The notes beneath the pieces were generated by a model that worked only from the letters and a program-made list of their open reading frames with translations, ran no database searches and was not told the DNA's origin. From positions 22,046 through 86,045 of the forward strand of contig JAEWZX010000024.1 of the NCBI GenBank assembly GCA_023394965.1: a DNA stretch of 64,000 nucleotides. Reading direction: 5' to 3'. A program made the position numbers and the translations under genes. Positions 55,948 to 63,854 of the stretch are shown here, piece by piece. Positions within the stretch are counted from its first letter, which is position 1; every line of letters starts with the position of its first letter. The DNA comes from Pseudomonadota bacterium (GTDB lineage Bacteria > Pseudomonadota > Alphaproteobacteria > Sphingomonadales > Sphingomonadaceae).

Positions 55948-57354
55948 TCAGTACCGGTAATGCTCCGGCTTGAACGGTCCTACGACCGGCACACCGATGT
56001 AGTCCGCCTGCTTCTGACTGAGCTGGGTCAGTTTCACACCCAGCTTGTCGAGATGCAGCGCAGCGACCTTTTCATCGAGATGCTTGGGCAGCACGTAAAC
56101 GTCGTTCTGGTAATCGTCACCCTTGGTCCACAGCTCGATCTGCGCCAGCGTCTGGTTGGTGAAGCTGAAACTCATCACGAAGCTTGGGTGGCCGGTTGCG
56201 CAGGCGAGGTTCACCAGGCGGCCCTTGCCAAGGATGATCAATTCCTTGCCGTCGGGGAATTTCACCACATCGGTGCCCGGCTTCAGTTCGTTCCATTCGT
56301 AATTGTCGATTGCCGAAATCTGGATCTCGCTGTCGAAGTGGCCAATGTTGCAGACGATCGCCTTGTCCTTCATCGCTTCCATGTGATCGGCAGTGATGAC
56401 GTGTTCGTTGCCAGTCGCGGTTACGAAGATGTCGGCGACCTTGGCTGCATCTTCCATGGTGACGACTTCGAAGCCGTCCATCGCAGCCTGCAGCGCGCAG
56501 ATCGGATCGATTTCGGTAACCAGTACGCGCGCACCGCCATTGCGGAGCGACTGCGCCGAACCCTTGCCGACATCGCCGAAGCCGGCGACGCAGGCGACCT
56601 TACCCGAAAGCATCACGTCGGTTGCGCGGCGAATGGCGTCGACCAGCGATTCGCGGCAGCCATAGAGGTTGTCGAACTTCGACTTGGTCACGCTGTCGTT
56701 CACGTTGATCGCCGGGAATGGCAGCTTGCCCTGCTTGGCGAGGTGGTAAAGGCGGTGGACCCCGGTGGTGGTCTCTTCCGAAACGCCGACGATGTTCTTG
56801 ACCGACTTGGTCAGATAGCCGGGCTTGGCAGCGACGAAGGCCTTGAGCGCACGCTGGAACTCGATTTCCTCGGCATTGGCGGGCTCGGGCATTTCCTCGC
56901 CCGCTTCGAGACGCGCGCCCCAAAGCGCGAACATGGTCGCATCGCCGCCGTCGTCGAGGATGATGTTGGCGGTCTGGTCCTGATCTTCATCGGTCGACCA
57001 GTCGAAGATCTTGCCTACATAATCCCAGTAATCGGCCAGGCTTTCACCCTTGATCGCGAAAACCGGAATGTCCTGCGCCGCAATGGCTGCAGCGGCGTGA
57101 TCCTGGGTCGAATAGATATTGCAGGTCGCCCAGCGCACGTCCGCGCCAAGCGCCACTAGCGTTTCGATCAGCACGGCCGTCTGGATGGTCATGTGGAGCG
57201 AGCCGGTGATGCGCGCGCCTTTGAGAGGTTTTTGCGCATATTCTTCGCGCAGCGCCATCAGGCCCGGCATTTCGGTTTCGGCGATGGCGATTTCGGCGCG
57301 GCCATATTCGGCCAGCGCAAGATCCTTGACGACGTAGTCGGTGAATTCGGTCAC
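55948..57354 (-). CDS. ahcY: S-adenosylhomocysteine hydrolase
   Basis: This 468-residue NAD-dependent enzyme splits S-adenosylhomocysteine into adenosine and homocysteine. It has TGSLHMTIQTAVLIETLVALG, NVNDSVTKSKFDNLYGCRES, the NAD site VACVAGFGDVGKGSAQSLR, ITADHMEAMKDKAIVCNIGHFD and the C-terminal KPEHYRY. It starts with a GTG at 57352-57354 (VTEFTDYVVKDL), with AAGGA upstream. Homologues start here, and the frame continues upstream without similarity. divL follows after 83 bp. Confidence 0.95.
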   Translation of the reverse strand: MTEFTDYVVKDLALAEYGRAEIAIAETEMPGLMALREEYAQKPLKGARITGSLHMTIQTAVLIETLVALGADVRWATCNIYSTQDHAAAAIAAQDIPVFAIKGESLADYWDYVGKIFDWSTDEDQDQTANIILDDGGDATMFALWGARLEAGEEMPEPANAEEIEFQRALKAFVAAKPGYLTKSVKNIVGVSEETTTGVHRLYHLAKQGKLPFPAINVNDSVTKSKFDNLYGCRESLVDAIRRATDVMLSGKVACVAGFGDVGKGSAQSLRNGGARVLVTEIDPICALQAAMDGFEVVTMEDAAKVADIFVTATGNEHVITADHMEAMKDKAIVCNIGHFDSEIQISAIDNYEWNELKPGTDVVKFPDGKELIILGKGRLVNLACATGHPSFVMSFSFTNQTLAQIELWTKGDDYQNDVYVLPKHLDEKVAALHLDKLGVKLTQLSQKQADYIGVPVVGPFKPEHYRY

Positions 57355-57394
57355 GAAAAAATCCTTGGCTTTCGGGTGGCGACCGCACGGAAAA

Positions 57395-57424
57395 TCCCCG
57401 GGCGCCCTGATGGCGCCGCCCCTA
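57395..57424 (-). promoter_or_regulatory. GC-rich hairpin in the ahcY leader
   Basis: GGCGCC repeats at 57401-57406 and 57412-57417 with flanking C/G tracts allow a strong stem-loop about 45-60 nt before the ahcY start. No match to the SAH or SAM riboswitch consensus elements was found, so its role is unknown. Confidence 0.35.
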
Positions 57425-57554
57425 GCCGCTGCACCGGGCGAGAGCAATGCCCCCGCCCGTGCCTGCGCCCGACCAAATAACCCACCGCAGAACTTGCACC
57501 CCGGGCATAGCAATCCTACCTCGCACGACGGACGGAACAGACGGAGTTTCCAAC

Positions 57555-58034
57555 ATGACGATTTCGGTGGGCGACAAACTGCCCGATGTAACCCTGGTCA
57601 AGGCGACCGAAAACGGCCCTGAAAAGGTGAACTCGGCAGATTACTTCAAGGGCAAGAAAGTGGCCCTTTTTTCGGTTCCCGGTGCCTTCACGCCGACCTG
57701 TTCGGCCCGGCATCTGCCCGGCTATGTCGAAAAGGCAGGCGATCTGAAGTCGAAGGGCGTCGACGAAATCGTTGCCACGGCAGTGAACGATGCGTTCGTG
57801 ATGGGCGCATGGAACAGCGCCTCCGGTTCGGACGACATCACCATGCTGGCCGATGGCAATGGCGATTTCGCCGAAGCAGTTGGCCTGACGATGGATGGTT
57901 CGGGTTTCGGCCTGGGCAAGCGCGGCCAGCGTTATTCGATGGTCGTCGACGACGGCGTCGTAACCCAGCTGAACGTCGAAGAACCCGGCGATTTTTCGGT
58001 CTCCAGCGCCGAACATATGCTCGGGCAGCTTTAA
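57555..58034 (+). CDS. Peroxiredoxin (Prx5 type)
   Basis: This 159-residue thiol peroxidase has the peroxidatic cysteine in VPGAFTPTCSARHLPGY, and SVNDAFVMGAW-type and KRGQRYSMVV elements of the Prx5/AhpE-like group. It lacks a glutaredoxin domain. The ATG at 57555 is preceded by GGAG. It is divergent from ahcY and probably reduces organic peroxides using thioredoxin or glutaredoxin. Confidence 0.93.
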   Translation: MTISVGDKLPDVTLVKATENGPEKVNSADYFKGKKVALFSVPGAFTPTCSARHLPGYVEKAGDLKSKGVDEIVATAVNDAFVMGAWNSASGSDDITMLADGNGDFAEAVGLTMDGSGFGLGKRGQRYSMVVDDGVVTQLNVEEPGDFSVSSAEHMLGQL

Positions 58035-58055
58035 GCTTATCGAACTGCATCCGGT

Positions 58056-58556
58056 TTACACCGACCGGGGCTGTTTTAAAAACTCGGCAGGGGGCGGGAC
58101 CGCAAGGTTTCGCCCCTTTCCATATGGGCCCGCAGCTGCCCTGCGGATCAGCCGCAAAGCCGCGGAAATGTCGGGTTTCCAGCGAATGCCCACCATCCGC
58201 CCGCGATAGACCACTGGCTGCACCAACCCGCCTTCCGCGAGCCGGATCAGCTCTTCATCTGTCACCTTCCGGAAATCCGGTTTCGGGCGCGCCGTGCGGC
58301 CCATTCCCGGCGGCGTGAGCACATGATCCCAGGCAAAGGCGAAGCCGACCGCATCGGCGCGACCCCGCAGGCGATAGGCAGTCGCGCGCGACAGGCCGAC
58401 ATGGCGCGCCGCCGCACTGGCCGATCCCGTCATATACAGCTGGGCCAGAAACTCGCACTGCCGTTCCACATTCCACCCGTCGCATCGCGCGCGCAAAGAC
58501 ACGGGGTGGAAAAACGGCGGGCGACGGCGGATTTTATATGCAGATCGTTTCGGCAT
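58056..58556 (-). CDS. HTH-domain protein of unknown function
   Basis: This 166-residue basic protein starts MPKRSAYKIRRRPPFFHPVS. Its core has WNVERQCEFLAQLYMTGSAS and AAARHVGLSRATAYRLRGRA, which resembles a homeodomain-like helix-turn-helix of the transposase/regulator kind. The rest contains DEELIRLAEGGLVQPVVYRG. Its family is probably limited to Sphingomonadales; I recognise no function. It converges with the peroxiredoxin gene and has no operon partner. A bare DNA-binding role is the most that can be inferred. Confidence 0.65.
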   Translation of the reverse strand: MPKRSAYKIRRRPPFFHPVSLRARCDGWNVERQCEFLAQLYMTGSASAAARHVGLSRATAYRLRGRADAVGFAFAWDHVLTPPGMGRTARPKPDFRKVTDEELIRLAEGGLVQPVVYRGRMVGIRWKPDISAALRLIRRAAAGPYGKGRNLAVPPPAEFLKQPRSV

Positions 58557-58656
58557 CCGCCAGTGTGGAGCAGATTTCGATCGTGTAGGAAAGTTTAACA
58601 GACTTGAGTCTTTAACAGGACTTCGTCACTGCCGCGCGCGGTGAGAACGATGCCCG

Positions 58657-59157
58657 TCAATCACCTTCATTCCAAGAGGCCTCAATCTGCGCAAGTGCAT
58701 TCTGAACGCCAGCCTCGAACTCTCCCCGGTCAAAATATTCAGAAGTGTCGTCGGCAATACGCCCTCGCGTTTCTTCAAAGTATGCAAGTGCCTCATCACC
58801 CACGATCTGAATATCGCGTTGCTGGATCGAAGCGACTATAGCTGGTGTGCCAAGGTCCCATGCTGCTTTGCCCGCAGCAAGAAATCTGTCGTTGTCATCC
58901 AGCCGATCAACTGCGAGAAAACCGTACCGATACCCGGTCCTTTCAGCAAAGGCTTCTACACGTGCAGCAATTGCAGCCTGTACTTTGGGGTTATTGAGGC
59001 CACTCCAATCGGCTTTCACCGAAGTCGCCTCCGCAACATCGTCATCCGGTTTTTCCGAAGCCTCGGAATACACTGCTTCAGATGCATCCAAACTTGCCGA
59101 ACACCCCACCATTGCCAAGGTCATGCCGAAAAGAACACTCAGGCGATAACGCTTCAT
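58657..59157 (-). CDS. Hypothetical lipoprotein
   Basis: This 166-residue protein starts with a lipoprotein signal (LSVLFGMTLAMVGC, acylated Cys19). An acidic linker (SEKPDDDVAEA) precedes a helical domain with NNPKVQAAIAARVEAFAERTG, AGKAAWDLGTPAIVASIQQR and YFDRGEFEAGVQNALAQIE. I recognise no family. The AT-rich 280 bp upstream probably contain its promoter. Confidence 0.6.
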   Translation of the reverse strand: MKRYRLSVLFGMTLAMVGCSASLDASEAVYSEASEKPDDDVAEATSVKADWSGLNNPKVQAAIAARVEAFAERTGYRYGFLAVDRLDDNDRFLAAGKAAWDLGTPAIVASIQQRDIQIVGDEALAYFEETRGRIADDTSEYFDRGEFEAGVQNALAQIEASWNEGD

Positions 59158-59437
59158 AACAGATCCCCCACTCCATCTGCTGTGGAACTAAAGGATCATA
59201 ATACTACAACATAAGCAAGACGGCTTGCGCATTACTCGCGCGACTGACGGGCGATAGAACAAGCGTCTCTTACCGAAGAAGTACCTTCCTCTATAATTTT
59301 CAAGATGATCGGCCGCGGCAAACAAAAATGACGGTGCCTAACCGATTGACATAATTTCCCGCCAATTATTGGGATATTGGTAGTTCGAATGTCCGTCGGC
59401 AGCTCCATACTACCCGTTTTCGACCCCCAATCGCCCC
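59158..59437. other. AT-rich intergenic region
   Basis: No gene is seen. The AT content is higher than the surroundings (stretches such as ATTTTCAAGATG and CATAATTTCCCGCC). The promoter of the leftward lipoprotein and any terminator of folE are probably here, but no classic hairpin with a T-run was found. Confidence 0.4.
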
Positions 59438-60049
59438 TTACCCGTATCCCATCAGCTTGAGCACTTCTTCGCGGCTGCGATGGTCGTCCAGGAAAGTGCC
59501 CATCATCCGGCTGGTGACCATGCCGACGCCGGGAGTGCGCACGCCGCGGGCGGTCATGCAGCTGTGCTGGGCATCGATCACCACGGCCACGCCCTGCGGC
59601 TGGAGATTTTCCCAGATGCAGTCCGCCACTTCGGCAGTCAGGCGTTCCTGCACCTGCAGGCGACGGGCGAAACCATGCAGGACACGGGCCAGTTTCGAAA
59701 TGCCGACGACCCGATCGTTCGGCACATAGGCGATGGCAGCCTTACCGATGATCGGGGCCATGTGATGTTCGCAATGGGACTGAAACGGGATATCCTTGAG
59801 CAGGACGATTTCGTTATACCCGCCCACTTCTTCGAACACGCGGCCCAGATGCACCGCAGGATCTTCCTCGTAACCGACGCAATATTCCTTCCACGCCCGG
59901 GCCACACGCTTGGGCGTATCCAGCAGGCCTTCGCGGGTCGGATCGTCGCCCGTCCATTCGATCAGGGTTCGGATGGCATCCTGGACATGCTGGGGCACCG
60001 GCGGTTTTCCGCGCGGATCATCCTCATCGGGTCCGACTAGACTACTCAC
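59438..60049 (-). CDS. folE: GTP cyclohydrolase I
   Basis: This 203-residue enzyme converts GTP to dihydroneopterin triphosphate for tetrahydrofolate. The zinc and active-site motifs are PFQSHCEHHMAPIIGKAAIAY, SKLARVLHGFARRLQVQERL and AQHSCMTARGVRTPG. Its start overlaps the PLD gene stop by 4 bp, so both are in one transcript, although the two functions have no obvious link. Confidence 0.95.
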   Translation of the reverse strand: MSSLVGPDEDDPRGKPPVPQHVQDAIRTLIEWTGDDPTREGLLDTPKRVARAWKEYCVGYEEDPAVHLGRVFEEVGGYNEIVLLKDIPFQSHCEHHMAPIIGKAAIAYVPNDRVVGISKLARVLHGFARRLQVQERLTAEVADCIWENLQPQGVAVVIDAQHSCMTARGVRTPGVGMVTSRMMGTFLDDHRSREEVLKLMGYG

Positions 60050-61587
60050 TTTTCCCTGTACCTCCTGACCTTGTCGCGAAACCGCGAAAGCCTGCTCCCC
60101 TTGCGGAAAAGACCGCCTTTTGCAAACGGCTCGAACAGGTCATCGGGATCTTCGGGGTCCAGCAGCGCGCTCTGGGCAAGCGTTTTCTCAACATCGTTGA
60201 GTTCGGGCGGATGATAGCGCTGCAGCGTCCGGCCCTTCCCGCCCTGCGACTGTTCGATCAGCGCGGCCATCGAGCCATGGCGGCTAAGTAATTCTGCAAT
60301 CTCGCTTTCCTCAAGGCCGCAATGTTCGGCCAGCAGGGAATGGCGCAGTTCGGCAATCTTGCCAGTGGCGTGCCCATTGCCCGCGCGATTGGAATCGATG
60401 AAAACATCGCATTCGCTGTCGAGCCCCATCGACCGGTTGTTGAGATTGGCCGATCCGATCCTGAGAATTTCGTCATCGATCACCATGAGCTTGGCATGGA
60501 CATAGATCGGCGTTTCGCCGCTGAACGGCGACCACAGCGAAAAGCGGCCCTTGGTATCGGCTTCCTCGATCGCGCGGACGAGTTCCGCCCGTGCATGGTC
60601 CATCGCCTGCTGTTCCAGCCAGCCATCGGCATGCCGTGGATGGACGATCACGATTTCCGGGGGATCGTCTTCCTGCAGCCGCGCGATGATCGCTTCGGCA
60701 ATCGAGCGCGAGGCGAAATACTGGCTTTCGGCATAAATGAACCGTTTCGCCCCCGCGATATGCTTGAGATAAAGCTGCTCGATCTCGTCCACCGCGTCCC
60801 AGTCGCGATAGGCGGCGCGGGTCCTTGCGATGCCGATTTCCACATTTTCGAACTGCGCGGTGAGCGCATCCGGCCAGGGATTGCCGGGGCCATCTTCCAC
60901 TTCCGGCAGGGCATCGCCGCCAGCGCAGATCCAGCGGTCCCCGCCCAGATCGGCCAGCGCCCTGGCTACATCGCCTTCCATCATCATCGTCGCATCGTGC
61001 CACGGGGTATAGGCTTGGCCCCAAGTGGTCTTGCGACGTGGATCGTGTTCCTTGTGGTCGCGCGTGTCCCAGCGCTTGTCGGTCATGTCGATCCCGCCGC
61101 ACACTGCCACCTTGTTGTCCAGTACGGCGATCTTCTGGTGGTGCGTACAGGCGACGGGATGCGCACGATCGAATTTGAAACTGATCCGGCGATGGCGGAC
61201 CCAGCGCGCGAGGTCCCACCACATGGATGCCCGCCCCATGGTGGACAATGCCCCCACGCTCCACTTCAGCAGGCGTATGTCGAGCTGCTTGCGGTGCCGC
61301 GCCAGCCAGGCGATGAAACTGCCCAGGCGTGACGGATAGCCGCGCTTCCATGTGCGCTGCCACCAGCGCCGCCCGCGTTCCAGGTGGATGCGGGTATCGA
61401 AATCCCAGCCGATCAGAAGAATACGGCGGCGCGAGCCAAGCATCGCTTCCTGCATGAAAGCGAAATAATCGGCTGCGTCGATGATGACGCTGGCACGCGA
61501 TGCCCTGGCATACCGCCAGACACCCGGTTCCACCGACGGGTCGAGCCGCGAAACGCGGCTCGGGTCGGGCTTGTCCTTTTTGCTCAC
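60046..61587 (-). CDS. Phospholipase D-family phosphatidyltransferase/hydrolase
   Basis: This 513-residue protein has two HKD motifs, HHQKIAVLDNKVAVCGGID and HAKLMVIDDEILRIGSANLN, and both are complete. The N-terminal part lacks the membrane helices of cardiolipin synthase A, so it is more like a cytosolic or peripheral PLD-type enzyme. The substrate is open: phospholipids or cardiolipin are the common guesses. It lies between the hemerythrin gene and folE on the same strand. Confidence 0.88.
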   Translation of the reverse strand: MSKKDKPDPSRVSRLDPSVEPGVWRYARASRASVIIDAADYFAFMQEAMLGSRRRILLIGWDFDTRIHLERGRRWWQRTWKRGYPSRLGSFIAWLARHRKQLDIRLLKWSVGALSTMGRASMWWDLARWVRHRRISFKFDRAHPVACTHHQKIAVLDNKVAVCGGIDMTDKRWDTRDHKEHDPRRKTTWGQAYTPWHDATMMMEGDVARALADLGGDRWICAGGDALPEVEDGPGNPWPDALTAQFENVEIGIARTRAAYRDWDAVDEIEQLYLKHIAGAKRFIYAESQYFASRSIAEAIIARLQEDDPPEIVIVHPRHADGWLEQQAMDHARAELVRAIEEADTKGRFSLWSPFSGETPIYVHAKLMVIDDEILRIGSANLNNRSMGLDSECDVFIDSNRAGNGHATGKIAELRHSLLAEHCGLEESEIAELLSRHGSMAALIEQSQGGKGRTLQRYHPPELNDVEKTLAQSALLDPEDPDDLFEPFAKGGLFRKGSRLSRFRDKVRRYREK

Positions 61588-61601
61588 GCCCCCCGCTTCC
61601 T

Positions 61602-62093
61602 CTATTCCTTGGCGTCTTCTTTCTTTTCCGGAGTCACCTGAGCCTCGGCCTTTTCTTCCTTCTTGCGGCGTTCGAACACCCTTTCCATGTGTTCCATATC
61701 CTTGTCATCGAGATATTTCTCGAAGTCCGGGAAATGGTCTTCCTCTTCCTCGTCGATGTGGTGGCGATAATCGTGATCGAAGGTCTTGAACTTCGTAAGC
61801 CACCCGCCCGACGACATATCGGTTGCGGCAAGATCGTTCAGCGCTTCCTCGATTTCGTGATGCTCTGCCACCGAGTGCCGGGTTTCGCTGGTGGTCGGCG
61901 GCTTTCTGAGCATGGTCGAATATAACGCCTGCTCTTCCGCGGCAGCATGCGATTTGAGTTCCTTGGTCAGTTCCTCGAACAGCGTTTCACGCTGGTCGGT
62001 GTCGCCGCTCGTTTCCAGCAATTTGTCGAGCAGCTCGCGATGCTTGTCGTGATCCTGCTTCAACCGTTCGAAAATTTCTGTGGCAGTGGCCAT
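61602..62093 (-). CDS. Hemerythrin HHE-domain protein
   Basis: This 163-residue helical protein has the di-iron ligands spread as FERLKQDHDKHREL, KSHAAAEEQALY, AEHHEIEEAL and YRHHIDEEEEDHF. Single-domain HHE proteins may sense or carry oxygen or NO, or store iron. The C-terminal tail is highly charged (KKEEKAEAQVTPEKKEDAKE) and unlikely to fold. It is the first gene of the leftward hemerythrin-PLD-folE group, 14 bp before the PLD gene. Confidence 0.9.
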   Translation of the reverse strand: MATATEIFERLKQDHDKHRELLDKLLETSGDTDQRETLFEELTKELKSHAAAEEQALYSTMLRKPPTTSETRHSVAEHHEIEEALNDLAATDMSSGGWLTKFKTFDHDYRHHIDEEEEDHFPDFEKYLDDKDMEHMERVFERRKKEEKAEAQVTPEKKEDAKE

Positions 62094-62184
62094 GAAATCA
62101 ATCTCCTTTGGAAAATGAACAGGTCACGCGCGGTGCGGTTCCTGTCTTGAACCCTTTGCACCGCGCAATCATATCGACAGTACG

Positions 62185-62580
62185 ATGCACGACCGACAGC
62201 CTCCTTCCAAAGAACAGATGCAGATTATGGCGGAAACGGCCTTTGCCGCCCTGCCCGACGAATTCCGCAGCCAGTTGGGCGATGTCGTGCTGCAGGTCGA
62301 AGATTTTGCCACGCCCGAACAGTTGAAGGCGGTGGACCTCGACGATCGCTGGCACTTGTCCGGCCTGTATCAGGGGGAGCCCCTACCCGACCGGTCGATC
62401 TGGGAAAGCGGACGGATGCCGCCACGTATCTGGCTGTTTCGCGAACCGCTGATCGCAGAATGGCGCGAGACGGGCGTGAGGATGGAGGACCTCGTCCGCC
62501 ACGTCGTGGTCCATGAAGCCGGCCATCATTTCGGCTTCAGCGATGACGACATGCACCGGCTCGAAGATCAGGCGGACTAA
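62185..62580 (+). CDS. Zincin-like metallopeptidase family protein
   Basis: This 131-residue protein carries the zinc motif VVHEAGHHFGFSDDDMHRLE near its C-terminus (HExxH, with the downstream acidic ligand). This is the compact metallopeptidase family widespread in alphaproteobacteria. The N-terminal part (FAALPDEFRSQLGDVVLQVED) matches the same family. Substrates are unknown. It is divergent from the hemerythrin and followed by a bidirectional terminator. Confidence 0.88.
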   Translation: MHDRQPPSKEQMQIMAETAFAALPDEFRSQLGDVVLQVEDFATPEQLKAVDLDDRWHLSGLYQGEPLPDRSIWESGRMPPRIWLFREPLIAEWRETGVRMEDLVRHVVVHEAGHHFGFSDDDMHRLEDQAD

Positions 62581-62603
62581 AGCGGCATAAAGCGCCAGGA
62601 ATC

Positions 62604-62636
62604 AAAAAGCCCGCTTCGGCGAAGAAGCGGGCTTTT
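62604..62636 (+). terminator. Bidirectional Rho-independent terminator
   Basis: A perfect stem GCCCGCTTC (62609-62617) pairs with GAAGCGGGC (62624-62632), preceded by AAAAA and followed by TTTT. It serves the metallopeptidase gene and, on the other strand, tRNA-Arg. Confidence 0.88.
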
Positions 62637-62642
62637 GGAAAA

Positions 62643-62719
62643 TGGCGCGCCCGAAAGGATTCGAACCTCTGACCCCCAGATTCGTAGTCTGGTGCTCTAT
62701 CCAGCTGAGCTACGGGCGC
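62643..62719 (-). tRNA. tRNA-Arg (ACG)
   Basis: A complete 77-nt minus-strand cloverleaf with acceptor GCGCCCG/CGGGCGC, anticodon loop CTACGAA (ACG, read as ICG after deamination), T-loop TTCGAAT and encoded CCA. No 3'-end repeat is seen nearby. Confidence 0.97.
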
Positions 62720-62769
62720 GCTTGGAGGGCGCCAAATAGGCAGGTGCTTGCAGCTTGGCAATCCCTAAA

Positions 62770-63204
62770 TCATCTTTTTTCAAACAACCTTTCGGATAGT
62801 TCGATATCCAGCGGTGGTTTCGCGAGATGCGCGATCTGATCCGGCGTGAACCACCCCGTTTCCCCGCCCTCGAGAGCAGCCACCTGGCTGCCGTCCCATG
62901 CCGAAGTGTAAAGCATTATGACAATGGGATTCCGATCCTCCATCGCCGTCTCCTCGGCGAAACCGGCAGGGACGATGGCATTGCCGGACAGGTCCAGCCC
63001 AAGCTCTTCGCGGATTTCCCGAAAGAGCGCCTGCCGGGGGTTTTCGCCGCTTTCCACCTTGCCGCCGGGGAATTCCCACAAGCCACCATGATGCTTGTGC
63101 GCAGGCCGGCGATGCATCAGCCAGCGACCCTCGCGATCGTGCAGAGCCAGAGCGACCACGCATATCCATGTCGGGATTTTTTCCAAAACTGCTGCCGCCC
63201 TCAA
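62770..63204 (-). CDS. Nudix hydrolase (MutT-like)
   Basis: This 144-residue protein has a complete Nudix box (GGKVESGENPRQALFREIRE followed by ELGL). The preceding KHHGGLWEFPGGK segment is the one seen in 8-oxo-dGTP hydrolases (MutT). It probably sanitises oxidised nucleotides; related (deoxy)nucleoside triphosphate activities cannot be excluded. A second start at IPTWICVVALAL would remove about 9 residues. It is alone, between tRNA-Arg and the pilin genes. Confidence 0.9.
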   Translation of the reverse strand: MRAAAVLEKIPTWICVVALALHDREGRWLMHRRPAHKHHGGLWEFPGGKVESGENPRQALFREIREELGLDLSGNAIVPAGFAEETAMEDRNPIVIMLYTSAWDGSQVAALEGGETGWFTPDQIAHLAKPPLDIELSERLFEKR

Positions 63205-63274
63205 TCCTTTTTTAACCGGATCTCCCCTATCCCCCGTATGTCAGCTTGCTCAAGCGACGATGGGGTTATCGGAA

Positions 63275-63454
63275 ATGGTCAAATTCCTGCGCAATCTGGA
63301 ACGCGACACCTCCGGTGCCACGGCTGTCGAATACGGGCTGATCCTTGCTCTCATCTTTCTCGCAATGATCGGGGCGATGCAAGCTTTTGGAACCGGAGCG
63401 ATCGGGATGTGGACGTTCATCAAGGACACCGTGCTGACCGCAACAGGGGGTTGA
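63275..63454 (+). CDS. Flp/Fap-type IVb pilin (copy 1)
   Basis: This 59-residue prepilin begins MVKFLRNLERDTSGATAVEYG. The prepilin peptidase site is G/ATAVEY (cleavage after the Gly before ATAVEYG), with Glu at +5. A hydrophobic helix (LILALIFLAMIGAMQAFG) and a short tail follow. An ATG at 63260 would add 5 residues. It is part of a pair with the gene at 63576. No cpa/tad assembly genes are visible in the window. Confidence 0.88.
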   Translation: MVKFLRNLERDTSGATAVEYGLILALIFLAMIGAMQAFGTGAIGMWTFIKDTVLTATGG

Positions 63455-63575
63455 TGAAAGCTGAATGATTCTTGCACGGTTAGGACTTTTTCAACCATCA
63501 CCATGCAAGAAACAAATTGCTCGCCTCCCAATTTGGGACCGAGCCGGGAACGAAGACTGAACCAGGAGACCACAC

Positions 63576-63761
63576 ATGAAGTTTTTCCGCAAGCTGCGCC
63601 GCGACGAAGAAGGCGCAACCGCCATTGAATACGGCCTGATCGCCGCTCTCATCGCAGTTGCTGCAATCACCGCGATGACCAGCCTCGGCGGCAGCCTCAG
63701 CACGACGTTCAACAACGTTTCGACCGCGATGACTGGAACGCCGGCAGCTGGCGGCGGCTAA
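63576..63761 (+). CDS. Flp/Fap-type IVb pilin (copy 2)
   Basis: This 61-residue prepilin has the processing site EEG/ATAIEYG followed by the helix LIAALIAVAAITAMTSLGGS and a glycine-rich end. CAGGAG lies 8-9 bp before the ATG. It is the better match to a major Flp pilin, and a strong terminator follows. The pilins would be assembled by the Tad machinery, if that is present beyond the window. Confidence 0.93.
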   Translation: MKFFRKLRRDEEGATAIEYGLIAALIAVAAITAMTSLGGSLSTTFNNVSTAMTGTPAAGGG

Positions 63762-63783
63762 TCTTACAAATCAGATAAAGGAG

Positions 63784-63818
63784 GGGCGGCGGACTTGAAG
63801 TCCGCCGCCCTTTCTTTT
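63784..63818 (+). terminator. Strong terminator after the second pilin gene
   Basis: A perfect 12-bp GC-rich stem GGGCGGCGGACT (63784-63795) pairs with 63799-63810 around a 3-base loop and is followed by TTTCTTTTT. It should stop nearly all transcription from the pilin genes. Confidence 0.92.
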
Positions 63819-63854
63819 TGTCTGTTTCAGACTGCTAGGCTCAGGACTCATTGA

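Noticed and set aside
57355..57554. SAH or SAM riboswitch before ahcY
   Set aside because: I looked for conserved blocks of the known SAH, SAM-II and SAM/SAH classes and found none. Only a GC-rich hairpin remains.
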